From Actinomycetes bacterium (GTDB taxonomy: Bacteria; Actinomycetota; Actinomycetes; Mycobacteriales; Mycobacteriaceae): DNA of 58,579 bases. The stretch lies in NCBI GenBank assembly GCA_023461275.1, contig JAEYMI010000098.1, positions 1 through 58,579 on the forward strand, read 5' to 3'. Of this stretch, positions 36,957 through 45,599 are shown piece by piece (within the stretch, counting starts at the first letter, position 1; every line of letters begins with the position of its first letter). The notes beneath the pieces were generated by a model that saw only the letters and a program-made list of their open reading frames with translations, was not told the origin of the DNA and made no database searches. The translations under genes were made by a program, and so were the position numbers.

Positions 36957-37843
36957 GTGGCGGTTCCACGGGTGACGCGGCAGACCAAGCAGCAGTCCGA
37001 CCGCCGATGCCACGGCTGCCGCTGAGCCCGTCCGGGGTCACACCTGCTCGAGTACTGACCATCGCGGGATCGGATTCCGGTGGCGGAGCGGGCATTCAGG
37101 CCGACATGCGCACCTGCGCGTTACTCGGCGTTCATGCCTGCGTCGCCGTATCGGCGGTAACCGTTCAGAACTCGTTGGGTGTCAGCGGATTTCAAGCCAT
37201 CGACCCTGATGTGGTTGCCGCACAGGTGCGTAGCGTCGTGACAGACATCGGGGTGGGTGCCGCCAAGACCGGCATGCTGGCGTCGTCGGCGATCATCACC
37301 GCTGTGGTGGAGGTGACCACCGAGGTCGGGATCGGCGGTGACGGACCCATCCCGCTGGTCGTCGACCCGGTCTGCGCGTCCATGCACGGCGATCCCCTGC
37401 TGGCCGCCGAGGCAGTGGACACCTTGCGCAGCAAGCTGATTCCGCACGCGACCGTGGTGACACCCAACCTCGACGAGGTACGACTGATCACCGGCATCGA
37501 TGTCGTCGACTCGGCCTCCCAACACGAAGCGGCGCGCACCCTGCATGAGCTGGGTGCGCGCTGGGCGTTGGTCAAGGGCGGACACCTACGATCGTCCGGC
37601 CACAGTCCCGACCTGCTGTTCGACGGCGTCGAATTCTACGAGTTCGATCATGAGCGGATCGACACCGGTCATGATCACGGTGCCGGCGACACCCTCGCTG
37701 CGGCGATGGCATGCGCTCTGGCACATGGCTTTTCAGTACCCGACGCCGTCGGATTCGCCAAGAGCTGGGTGACCCGCGCCCTGCGCGCCGCATACCCTCT
37801 CGGCGCAGGACACGGGCCGGTCAACCCATTGCCGGTCAGATGA
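36953..37843 (+). CDS. thiD: Hydroxymethylpyrimidine (phosphate) kinase
   Basis: 296-residue ribokinase-fold enzyme phosphorylating HMP and HMP-P for thiamin synthesis. Landmarks: VLTIAGSDSGGGAGIQADMRT, the NSLGV loop, VVDPVCASMHGDPLL, TPNLDEVRLITG, and the anion hole GDTLAAAMACAL (HDHGAGDT). The first 30 or so residues are an extra N-terminal extension. Coupled to thiC by ATGA overlap, so under the same TPP control. Confidence 0.96.
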   Translation: MSGGSTGDAADQAAVRPPMPRLPLSPSGVTPARVLTIAGSDSGGGAGIQADMRTCALLGVHACVAVSAVTVQNSLGVSGFQAIDPDVVAAQVRSVVTDIGVGAAKTGMLASSAIITAVVEVTTEVGIGGDGPIPLVVDPVCASMHGDPLLAAEAVDTLRSKLIPHATVVTPNLDEVRLITGIDVVDSASQHEAARTLHELGARWALVKGGHLRSSGHSPDLLFDGVEFYEFDHERIDTGHDHGAGDTLAAAMACALAHGFSVPDAVGFAKSWVTRALRAAYPLGAGHGPVNPLPVR

Positions 37844-38069
37844 TGCCGGCGCTCTGGAGAAGCTGGTAGAGCTGGACGAGCGAGATGATGGTCCCGATTG
37901 AACCCACGGTGAATCTCCATTTCGATGTCGTGACAACCGAATCGGTGTTGATCGGCATTTGTGCGCGACAGCCTCCGACGACGTCGTCGGCGATTGCGCG
38001 TAGGGCAGGAGAGAGATTGTCGGCGGACCAGTTCCGCTGACGGTCTGAGTGTAAAGGCCCCTGCTTCAT
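37836..38069 (-). CDS. Small hypothetical membrane protein (tentative)
   Basis: 77 residues from ATG 38069 (a TTG two codons earlier is also open). It overlaps the thiD 3' end by 8 bp. The C-terminal 25 residues form one hydrophobic segment (FTVGSIGTIISLVQLYQLLQSAGII). The rest is polar. Ribosome binding is weak and I recognise no family. Base composition is lower in GC than its neighbours. It may be real or a decayed fragment. Confidence 0.35.
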   Translation of the reverse strand: MKQGPLHSDRQRNWSADNLSPALRAIADDVVGGCRAQMPINTDSVVTTSKWRFTVGSIGTIISLVQLYQLLQSAGII

Positions 38070-38176
38070 TTGCAACCCCAGTGTGATTTGCCGGACACCC
38101 GGGAACTGCTCGGAGCGGAAGGCGACCGGTGGTGGTCAGCGGGTGGGGCACCTTCAGCGGGATCCACGGCCGAACT

Positions 38177-38246
38177 ACAGAAACCCCACTTCTGGTCAGA
38201 AACACCGATCGCGATGGGTGTTTCTGACCAGAAGTGGGGTTTCTGT
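38177..38246. repeat. 30-bp perfect palindrome
   Basis: Arms 38177-38206 and 38217-38246 are exact reverse complements over 30 bases, with a 10-base loop. The outer part carries ACAGAAACCCC and the inner part TCAGAAACACC, echoing the ACAGAAAC / AGAAACAC layout of the 26570-26639 palindrome. It lies in the 281-bp gap before the 3' end of the peptide-binding protein gene. It could be a strong hairpin terminator or a mobile palindromic unit. Confidence 0.95.
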
Positions 38247-38281
38247 GATTGGGAGTTGCGGGTTAAGGGTTGGGGCGCAGG

Positions 38282-38325
38282 GGGTTTCGATACCCCGGCT
38301 CGCTCCGCTCGCTGGCAACTCAACC
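38282..38325 (+). repeat. REP-like element
   Basis: GGGTTTCGATACCCCGGCTCG...GGCAACTCAACCC, a variant of the element at 26664-26707, again placed right next to a palindrome. Its inner GCTCGCTCCGCTCGC can fold on itself. Confidence 0.75.
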
Positions 38326-38356
38326 CGCATGAGGGACGGAGCTGGCCGGCCAGCCT

Positions 38357-40048
38357 TCACTTCTGCCAGCCGATGTCCTCCACCGGCCCGATGTAGAACT
38401 GGCCGGCGCCGTAGTTGGCGAGCCCCTTCTTCACCGCCACCATGTTCGGTCCGTTGAACAGCGGCAGATAGTTGTACTGAGCGAACAGGTCCTTCTCGAG
38501 TTTGTTGCCCGCGGCGATCTGGGCCTTCGGGTCGGCGATGGTGCCGATTGCCTTGATGCGGGCGTCCTGCTCCGGCGAACCGGCGCCGCTGAGGTTGAAA
38601 CTCGAACTCTTGCACCAGGTCTGGCACATGTACGCGGTGCCGTACGGGTCGCTGGACTGGAAGCCCATGAAGAAGACGTCGAAGGCCCGGGTGGTGGTGA
38701 TCTTGGAGAAGTCGGCGCCCGACTTCTGCTGGATCGCGATGTCGACGCCGATGTCCTTCATCATCGCTTGGAAGCCGCGGGCGAGGTTCTGAGTGGTCGG
38801 GGCGTCGGAGATGATCGGCAGGGTCAGGCGCAGCGGCTGTCCGTTCTTCTCCCGAATCCCGTTGGTCCCCTTGGTCCAACCGGCCGCGTCGAGCAGGCTT
38901 TCGGCCTTGGCCTTGTCGAAGTCGATGACCCCGGCGATGTTGTCGGAGTAGCCGGGCTGGAAGGGATAGATGGTCAGCGATCCGGGCAGTTCCTCGGAGT
39001 AGTCGAGGCCGGTGAACCTGATCTTCGCGATGGTAGCCCGGTCGACGCCGGCCATCACCGCCTCGCGCACCTTCACGTCACCGAGAATCGGAGATGCGGT
39101 GTTCACCACCATGAGCGAGTTCGCCGGGGTGGCGGCGGTCCGGATGTCGATGTTGGTCATCGGCTTCACCTGGGCCAGAGCATCCTTCGCAGCGACACCT
39201 TCGGCGTCGAGTTCGCCATTGCGGAAGGCGTTGATCGACGCCTGGTCCTCGAGCTGGCGGAAGATGCGGCGATCGAGCTTGCCCGGCTTACCCCACCACT
39301 TCGGATTGCGCTTGAAGGTGACGGTGCCCGCGTTCTTGTCATAGGTGTCGACGATGAACGGGCCGGCGCCCCATTCCGGGTGCGGATTCTGGATGTAGGC
39401 GGTGTTGAAGATCTCCGGGGTCGACACCGCCGGATGCAGCAGAAGGTTGAACAGTCCGTTCGGCCAGGCGTACACGCCACGGAAGGTCACGACCGCCTGA
39501 CGGTCATTGACACCGGGCGTGACCGACTCGATCTGGTCGTAACCGTCGGTGGAGCTGACCCCATACGCCTCATTCTTGCCGTCGCTGGCCCGCCAGGTGG
39601 TCTCGAAGGCGCGGACATCGATCGGGGTGCCGTCGTTGAACACCGCTTTCGGGTTGATCGTGTACGTCACCCGCGTCTTACCGTTCACCAGCGACGTCTC
39701 GACGTTGGTGAGGTAGTCCTTGTTGAAGGAGTAGGTGCCGTCGGGGCTGAAGTAGGCCAGGATCGGGTTGAACCACCGCCACATGACGGTGGTGTAGGCG
39801 GTGCCGTCGACGTGAAAAGCGTTCCACTGCGGCGTGACCTCGGGGATCGACGTGGTGAGCGTGCCTCCGTCGCGCAGGTTGTCACGCGGTTGCGGATTGA
39901 TGTCGGGCTTCGAGGTGAACCCGGTGGGAGCCTTCGACGACGAGTCGTCGCCACCGCCGCATCCGGCCACCAGGCCGACGGTCAGGGTGGCGGCCACCGC
40001 CAGGCACATCGCCGCCATCGTCTTGCGTGCCGTCCGTGCTCGGTTCAC
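38357..40048 (-). CDS. Oligopeptide ABC transporter, substrate-binding lipoprotein
   Basis: 563 residues from GTG 40048 with AGAGGAG upstream; it overlaps the ATPase stop (GTGA). The signal ends in lipobox L-V-A-G-C with Cys30, so it is an extracellular lipoprotein. The body is a family 5 peptide/nickel-binding protein: RVTYTINPKAVFNDGTPIDV, NPKWWGKPGKLD, DVKVREAVMAGVDR and DKAKAESLLDAAGW. It captures peptides for the adjoining permeases. Having the binding protein last matches the mycobacterial oppBCDA order rather than dppABCD, as I recall them. Substrate is not predictable. Confidence 0.93.
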   Translation of the reverse strand: MNRARTARKTMAAMCLAVAATLTVGLVAGCGGGDDSSSKAPTGFTSKPDINPQPRDNLRDGGTLTTSIPEVTPQWNAFHVDGTAYTTVMWRWFNPILAYFSPDGTYSFNKDYLTNVETSLVNGKTRVTYTINPKAVFNDGTPIDVRAFETTWRASDGKNEAYGVSSTDGYDQIESVTPGVNDRQAVVTFRGVYAWPNGLFNLLLHPAVSTPEIFNTAYIQNPHPEWGAGPFIVDTYDKNAGTVTFKRNPKWWGKPGKLDRRIFRQLEDQASINAFRNGELDAEGVAAKDALAQVKPMTNIDIRTAATPANSLMVVNTASPILGDVKVREAVMAGVDRATIAKIRFTGLDYSEELPGSLTIYPFQPGYSDNIAGVIDFDKAKAESLLDAAGWTKGTNGIREKNGQPLRLTLPIISDAPTTQNLARGFQAMMKDIGVDIAIQQKSGADFSKITTTRAFDVFFMGFQSSDPYGTAYMCQTWCKSSSFNLSGAGSPEQDARIKAIGTIADPKAQIAAGNKLEKDLFAQYNYLPLFNGPNMVAVKKGLANYGAGQFYIGPVEDIGWQK

Positions 40049-42171
40049 CGGATCTCCTCTGTTCGGACACGTGCGAAATGGCACGCTGCCGTGTGTGGTG
40101 TGCCTGGGTGTGGTGTGCCTGGGTGTTGTGTGAGAGTACTGCGTCGGGTGGCCGCGTGGACGGCGGACAGCTGCGGTGATTCTGTCCGGCAGCGCTGCTG
40201 CTCGTCGTCGGGCAGGGTGGGGCGCAGCGGGCAACTCGACGCGAAAGCACATCCGACGATGTCGGTGGTGGCGCTCGGTTGCTCGCCGGTCAGCAGGATG
40301 GGGGTGCGGGTGCGTTCGATAGCCGGGTCGGGTATCGGTACCGCCGACAGCAGCGCTTTCGTGTACGGGTGCGTCGGATTGTCGAAAACATCTGTGGTGG
40401 GGCCTGTTTCGACGAATCGTCCGAGGTACATCACGGCCACCCGGTCGGCGAGGTGCCCGACGACGGCCAGGTCGTGGGCGACCACCAGATAGGCGACGTC
40501 GGTGGTGCGCTGCAGATCTCGGATGAGTGCGACGATGTCGGCCTGTACCGAGACGTCGAGCGCTGAGAGTGGTTCGTCGAGAACGATGAGGGCGGGCTCG
40601 GTGGCCAGCGCCCGGGCGATGGCCAGGCGTTGGCGTTGCCCGCCGGAGAACGCCGCGGGATAACGGTCGGATTGGTTCGGGTCCAGCCCGACCCGCATCA
40701 TCAGGTCGTCGACCCGCCGTTGGGTGTCCGGCCGTGAGAGTCCCAGTGCCCGTAGAGGTTCGGCGAGGATGTCGAAGGCGGTGAAGCGTGGGTCGAGGGC
40801 CTGGCCGGGGTCCTGGAAGACGATGGAGACGCGGCGTCGTAGCGCGCGCAGGTCACGTCCCTTCTTCGACGCCGGGTCGGTGCCGTCGAGTTCGACGACG
40901 CCGGCCGGCTGCCCGAACTCCATCACCTCCAGCAGCGTCGTCGACTTGCCGCTGCCGGATTCGCCGACGATGGCGACCGTCTCGCCTCGACGGACCTCGA
41001 GATCGATGCCGTTGACCGCGCACACGGTCCCGACCTGACGTCGGAGCAGGCCGCGTCGGATCGGGAATTCCTTACGCAGACCGCTGATTCGGAGTACCGG
41101 GAGGGCGTCATCGAGTGCGGCGGTGGGGGCGACGTGCGCGGCGGGTGCAAACACCGGTGTGCCGTCGAGGGTTCCGTCGGTAGTGATCTCGCCTGCTCGA
41201 TAGCAGGCGGCGCGGTGCTCGTCGCGCTCTCCCACAGTCACGAGTTCCGGCTCAGCTGAACGGCATTCGTCGACATCGATCGGGCATCGCGGCGCGAACA
41301 GGCATGCGTGCGGTGGGTCGATGAGCAGCGGCGGCCGACCTGGAATGGGAACCAGATCGGCGGAAGGGCGGTCCACCCGCGGCACCGCGGCCAGCAGCCC
41401 GAGCGTGTACGGCATGCGGGGCGCCGCATACAGCTCGTCGACGGGCGCCTGCTCGACGGCCCGCCCGCCGTACATCACCACCACCTGATCGGCGATGCCG
41501 GCCACCACGCCGAGATCGTGGGTGATGAGCAGTACCGCTGCGCCGGTTTCCGCTGCGGCCGTGCGTAATACGGTCAGGATCTGCGCCTGAATGGTCACGT
41601 CGAGGGCGGTGGTCGGCTCGTCGGCGATGATCACCGACGGCGAGTTGGCGATCGCCATCGCGATCATCACCCGCTGCCGCATGCCGCCGGAGAGTTCATG
41701 CGGGAACGACTGCACCCGCACCGACGGGTCGGGAATGCCGACCAGGTCGAGCAGTTCGGTGGCACGAGACCAGGCCTGCGCCTTGGTCATCGACTGATGT
41801 ACCCGTAGCGCCTCCACGATCTGATCGCCGACGGTGAACACCGGGGTCAACGCCGACAACGGATCCTGGAAGATCATCCCGATGTCGGCGCCGCGGATCG
41901 TCGACATTACAGCGTCGTCGAGTCCGATGAGTTCGCGGCCGCCGAGCGAGACCGATCCGCCGACCGTCGCGGTGTCCGGGAGCAGGCCCATGATCGCGGT
42001 GGCGGTGGCCGACTTCCCCGAGCCGGACTCGCCGACCAGCGCGGTGGTGGTGCCGGGCGCGACGTCGAAGGTGATGCCGCGCACCGCATCCACCCGCCCG
42101 GCCTCACTGGCGAAGGACACCGTGAGGTCGCGCACCGACAACGCAGCCGCACGACGCGTTACGTTGCTCAT
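40045..42171 (-). CDS. Oligopeptide ABC transporter, fused double ATPase
   Basis: 708 residues from ATG 42171, overlapping the upstream permease stop. Two complete ABC units are fused. The first has Walker A GESGSGKSATA, signature LSGGMRQRV and Walker B VIIADEPTTALD. The second has GESGSGKSTTL, FSGGQRQRL and LIVLDEPLSALD. Each is followed by an oligopeptide-type C-terminal cysteine/proline segment (for example LFAPRCPIDVDEC). It combines the OppD and OppF roles. The extreme C-terminus encodes three P-G-T-P-H units from a 15-bp repeat (about 40090-40130). Confidence 0.94.
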   Translation of the reverse strand: MSNVTRRAAALSVRDLTVSFASEAGRVDAVRGITFDVAPGTTTALVGESGSGKSATATAIMGLLPDTATVGGSVSLGGRELIGLDDAVMSTIRGADIGMIFQDPLSALTPVFTVGDQIVEALRVHQSMTKAQAWSRATELLDLVGIPDPSVRVQSFPHELSGGMRQRVMIAMAIANSPSVIIADEPTTALDVTIQAQILTVLRTAAAETGAAVLLITHDLGVVAGIADQVVVMYGGRAVEQAPVDELYAAPRMPYTLGLLAAVPRVDRPSADLVPIPGRPPLLIDPPHACLFAPRCPIDVDECRSAEPELVTVGERDEHRAACYRAGEITTDGTLDGTPVFAPAAHVAPTAALDDALPVLRISGLRKEFPIRRGLLRRQVGTVCAVNGIDLEVRRGETVAIVGESGSGKSTTLLEVMEFGQPAGVVELDGTDPASKKGRDLRALRRRVSIVFQDPGQALDPRFTAFDILAEPLRALGLSRPDTQRRVDDLMMRVGLDPNQSDRYPAAFSGGQRQRLAIARALATEPALIVLDEPLSALDVSVQADIVALIRDLQRTTDVAYLVVAHDLAVVGHLADRVAVMYLGRFVETGPTTDVFDNPTHPYTKALLSAVPIPDPAIERTRTPILLTGEQPSATTDIVGCAFASSCPLRPTLPDDEQQRCRTESPQLSAVHAATRRSTLTQHPGTPHPGTPHTAACHFARVRTEEIR

Positions 42172-43166
42172 GCGTGACCCCCGGCCGACGAGGTGGGATC
42201 GAGTGCGTCGCGCAGGCCGTCGGCGATCAACGCCATCGACACGGTCAGCAGCACCAGCGTGGCGGCCGGGAAGTAGAACAGCCACGGCGACGACGACAAC
42301 GTGCCCGCTCCCGATTGCAGCAGCGCACCCAGTGAGACGTCGGGAATCTTGACGCCCAGACCAAGGAAGGAGAGCCCGGTTTCCGACAACACGGTCGCGA
42401 CCACGCCGAGCGCGAAGTTGATCACCAGCAACGACGCCAGGTTCGGCAGGATGTGCCGGGCGATGATGACAATTGGTCGTTCGCCGAGATAGCGTGCGGC
42501 GGAGACGAAGTCGCGGGAGGTGATGGTCTGCGCCATCGAATAGACGATGCGCGCCAACATCATCCAGCCGACCGCGATGAACACCACGATCAGCCATACC
42601 CAGCTACCGCCGGTCTTCGACGAGATCAGCGCGAGGATCAAGAAGGTGGGTACCACCAGCAGCAGGTAGATCACGCCCAGGATGACCCGCTGCACCAAGC
42701 CGCCGAAGTAGGCGGCGATGGCACCGATGAAACCGGCGATGACAGTTGTTGCCAGCGAGACGGTTACCGCGATGATCAGCGAGCGACCGAGGCCGTGCAC
42801 GACCTGCGCGTAGAGGTCGTTGCCGGCGTCGTTGGTGCCGAACCAGTGGTCGGGGCCCGGGGGTAGTCCGATCGCCGCGAAGTCGACGTCGGTGTAGGAG
42901 TACGACGTGGCGAACTCGCCGAAGCAGGCGAGCGCAACCAGCAGCACGAAGATCACCACGCCGACGACCGCCGGCTTATTGCGTGCGAAGCGCTTGGCCA
43001 GCAACCGCATTCGCCCGGATCGTCGACGCGCGACCGGGGTGTCGATGTCGTCGGCCGCGACTCCGACGCCGTCGGCGAGCAGACCGCCTGTCTCGGTCAT
43101 CACCGGCACCACGGCGGGCGCGTCGACGTCATGTGTAGGCCGCGGCTCCGGCGGTAGGCTCACCAT
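42168..43166 (-). CDS. Oligopeptide ABC transporter permease, C type
   Basis: 332-residue inner-membrane permease. An N-terminal 45-residue Pro/Val-rich extension precedes RMRLLAKRFARNKPAVVGVV, then helices and the ATPase-contact EAA loop SAARYLGERPIVIIARHILPN. It contains the OppC-type extracytoplasmic loop (DHWFGTNDAGNDLYAQVVHG). It pairs with the B permease gene 15 bp upstream and overlaps the ATPase (ATGA). Confidence 0.93.
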   Translation of the reverse strand: MVSLPPEPRPTHDVDAPAVVPVMTETGGLLADGVGVAADDIDTPVARRRSGRMRLLAKRFARNKPAVVGVVIFVLLVALACFGEFATSYSYTDVDFAAIGLPPGPDHWFGTNDAGNDLYAQVVHGLGRSLIIAVTVSLATTVIAGFIGAIAAYFGGLVQRVILGVIYLLLVVPTFLILALISSKTGGSWVWLIVVFIAVGWMMLARIVYSMAQTITSRDFVSAARYLGERPIVIIARHILPNLASLLVINFALGVVATVLSETGLSFLGLGVKIPDVSLGALLQSGAGTLSSSPWLFYFPAATLVLLTVSMALIADGLRDALDPTSSAGGHA

Positions 43167-43181
43167 GTCAATTCGCCCATC

Positions 43182-44165
43182 TCAATTCACCCGGACCCGC
43201 GGGTCGAGGTAGACCACCGCGATGTCGGCGAGGATGGCGCCGACGGCGGTCGCGACGGCACCGAAGGCGGCGACAGCGATCACACCGTAGACGTCGTTGG
43301 CTCCGATCGAGGTGACGAAGTAGCGACCCATCCCCTCCCAGCCGAAGATCGTTTCGGTGATCACCGCGCCGGTGAAGACGGCCGGGATGGCGAAGGCGAT
43401 GCCCACCGTGACCGGAATGATGGCCGTACGCAAGGCATGTCGGCGAACGGCTCGGCCACGGGTCAGTCCCTTGGCGCGAGCGGTACGCACGTAGTCGGCG
43501 TTGATGGTGTCGAGCAGCAGCGACCGCTGCAGCAGATGAAGACCGGCGTATTGCACGACGACGAGGGTGATGGTCGGCAAGATCAGGTGTGCGAGACGGT
43601 CGGTCAGCGTCGGGAAGAAGCCGTGCACGTCGACTCCCGATGAGCCGGACACGTAGACAACCGTTTGTCCCACTTGCTGATTCAGCGTGATGCCCAGCAG
43701 CACAACGGCCAGACCGACCACCACCACCGGCACGTTGATCATCACGATGGAGACCAATTGCCAAGCGCGGTCGGCCAATCGGTACTGTCGCAGTGCGGTG
43801 TACACACCGAGCGCGATACCGACGACGGTCGCGATGATCATCGCCCCGGCCATCAACTGCACCGACGTCCATGCGCGGAAGGCGATCTGCGAGTTCACAC
43901 TCACCCCGACCGGCGAGTAACCCCAATCCCAGTGCAGCACAATGTCGGTCAGCCAGGTCCACCACCGCTGCAGAACCGGTGTCTGATCGTTGAGGTTGTA
44001 CCGGCTCAGCGCTGCGTCGACGACGGCCGGTGGCAGCGGCGGCTTGCGGTCGGCGTAGTTCGATCGCGGGTCGAGGAAGGCGACGGCGAGGAAGAAGGTG
44101 AGGTTGACCGCGGCGAAGACCAGAACCGTCCACACCGCGAGACGTTTGACCGTGTAACTGATCAT
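43182..44165 (-). CDS. Oligopeptide ABC transporter permease, B type
   Basis: 327 residues from ATG 44165 (M-I-S-Y-T-V-K-R-L), the standard DppB/OppB N-terminus with one helix, then a long extracytoplasmic loop, then five helices. The EAA loop YVRTARAKGLTRGRAVRRHA and the closing IGANDVYGVIAV...VDLDPRVRVN-type end are typical. First permease of the importer, 10 bp after the HAD phosphatase gene on the same strand, so probably one operon of five genes. Confidence 0.93.
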   Translation of the reverse strand: MISYTVKRLAVWTVLVFAAVNLTFFLAVAFLDPRSNYADRKPPLPPAVVDAALSRYNLNDQTPVLQRWWTWLTDIVLHWDWGYSPVGVSVNSQIAFRAWTSVQLMAGAMIIATVVGIALGVYTALRQYRLADRAWQLVSIVMINVPVVVVGLAVVLLGITLNQQVGQTVVYVSGSSGVDVHGFFPTLTDRLAHLILPTITLVVVQYAGLHLLQRSLLLDTINADYVRTARAKGLTRGRAVRRHALRTAIIPVTVGIAFAIPAVFTGAVITETIFGWEGMGRYFVTSIGANDVYGVIAVAAFGAVATAVGAILADIAVVYLDPRVRVN

Positions 44166-44175
44166 TCGGTGGCGC

Positions 44176-44970
44176 TCACGCGGCCGGTTCGTCGTCGAAG
44201 GGTTGTTGGGTGCGCCCGACGAGGTCGGCGACCGATCTGACGACCCGCGTCGGCCGAAATGGGTAGAGCTCCACCGATTCCGGCGTCGAGATGCCGGACA
44301 GGACCAGGATGGTCTGCAGGCCCGCTTCGAGACCGGAGATGATGTCGGTGTCCATCCGGTCACCGATCATCAACGTGTGTTCGGAGTGGGCACCCATCTG
44401 CCGCAACGCCGATCGCATCATCAGCGGGTTGGGTTTGCCCACGTAATAAGGTTCGCGACCGGTGGCGCGGGTGATCAGCGCGGCCACCGCACCGGTGGCA
44501 GGGAGCGGCCCGGCCGTCGACGGACCGGTGGCGTCGGGGTTGGTGGCGATGAATCGGGCTCCGCGCTCCACCAAACGGATCGCCGTGGTGATCGATTCGA
44601 AGGAATAGGTGCGGGTCTCACCGAGGACGACGTAGTCCGGGTCGGTGTCGGTGATGATGTAGCCGATGTCATGTAGGGCCGTGGTGAGTCCGGATTCGCC
44701 GACCACGTAGGCGCTGCCACCGGGTCGTTGGGTATCGAGGAAGCGGGCGGTGGCCAGCGCCGAGGTCCAGATGGCATCTTCGGGGATGTCGAGACCGGTG
44801 CGCAGCAGTCGCGCCCGCAGGTCACGCGGCGTGCGGATGGAGTTATTGGTCAGCACGGTGAACGGTGTGCCGTTGCTGACGAGTTCGGCGATGAACTCGT
44901 CGGCTCCCGGGATGAGGTGTTCTTCGCGGACGAGTACGCCGTCCATGTCCATCAGGTAGTTCCACACCAT
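44176..44970 (-). CDS. NagD-like HAD-IIA phosphatase
   Basis: 264 residues from ATG 44970 (M-V-W-N-Y-L-M-D-M-D-G); an in-frame extension to 45039 is possible but lacks homology. HAD motifs: nucleophile DMDGVLV, motif 2 TNNS, the lysine in GKPNPLMM, and GDRMDTDI with the Mg-binding aspartates. A large cap insertion places it in the NagD/4-nitrophenylphosphatase group, acting on small phosphorylated sugars or nucleotides. It precedes the peptide importer genes by 10 bp; a functional link is unclear. Confidence 0.9.
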   Translation of the reverse strand: MVWNYLMDMDGVLVREEHLIPGADEFIAELVSNGTPFTVLTNNSIRTPRDLRARLLRTGLDIPEDAIWTSALATARFLDTQRPGGSAYVVGESGLTTALHDIGYIITDTDPDYVVLGETRTYSFESITTAIRLVERGARFIATNPDATGPSTAGPLPATGAVAALITRATGREPYYVGKPNPLMMRSALRQMGAHSEHTLMIGDRMDTDIISGLEAGLQTILVLSGISTPESVELYPFRPTRVVRSVADLVGRTQQPFDDEPAA

Positions 44971-45021
44971 GTGGTGATTATGGTCGTGGTTCGCGTCGAA
45001 TGGGTGAGGGACCGGAAACGA

Positions 45022-45054
45022 CGAGGGACGCCGCCCCATGGACGACGTCCCTCG
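45022..45054. terminator. Hairpin between SHOCT protein and HAD genes
   Basis: CGAGGGACG (45022-45030) pairs perfectly with CGTCCCTCG (45046-45054) around a 15-base loop. It lies downstream of the minus-strand gene ending at 45094 and upstream of the next minus-strand start, so it fits as a terminator. No T tract follows. Confidence 0.55.
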
Positions 45055-45093
45055 CTTGCGTATTCCGCTCAGGTGTTTGCGGGTGTCACCGCG

Positions 45094-45474
45094 TCAGCTC
45101 AGGGCTTTGGCCTTCAGCGCGTCGAACTCGGCCTGGGTGATCGCGCCGGAATCGAGCAGTCCCTTGGCTTCGGAGATCTGCTGGCTCGGCGACGTGCCGG
45201 CGACGGTCTTGATGTAGTCGTCGGAAGCCTGCTTGGCCTCGGCGTAGGCCTCACGCTGGCGCTCGGCCATGCCCTTGCCCTTGGCCAGCAGGTACACGAT
45301 GGCCGTGATGTACGGGAAGACCACGAGGAAGATCACCCAGGCGGCCTTCGCCCAGCCCGACGACGCCTTGTCGCGGAACAGATCGGCGATGATGTGCCAC
45401 AGGACGATCAGGTACGCGACGAACGCGAAAATGACGATGGTGTACCAGATGAAGTCCCAGAACGAATCCCACAT
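45094..45474 (-). CDS. Small membrane protein with PLDc_N-type helices and SHOCT domain
   Basis: 126 residues from ATG 45474 with AAAGGAG upstream. Two membrane helices (about 8-32 and 45-66) separated by LWHIIADLFRDKASSGWAKAAW match the phospholipase D nuclease N-terminal (PLDc_N) pattern. A charged middle region is followed by a C-terminal SHOCT motif, ISEAKGLLDSGAITQAEFDALKAKAL, a short helical domain often fused to membrane proteins. Function unknown. Confidence 0.85.
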   Translation of the reverse strand: MWDSFWDFIWYTIVIFAFVAYLIVLWHIIADLFRDKASSGWAKAAWVIFLVVFPYITAIVYLLAKGKGMAERQREAYAEAKQASDDYIKTVAGTSPSQQISEAKGLLDSGAITQAEFDALKAKALS

Positions 45475-45599
45475 GTTGCGTGGTTCTCCTTTGTATGAGG
45501 GGTGAGGTAGCGGATCGGTGGATCCGCCATGCGCCATGTAGCTTCTCACAAATAGGCATTTACTAGTGGCCTAGCTCAAGAAAGAGAGTAAATCGTCAC

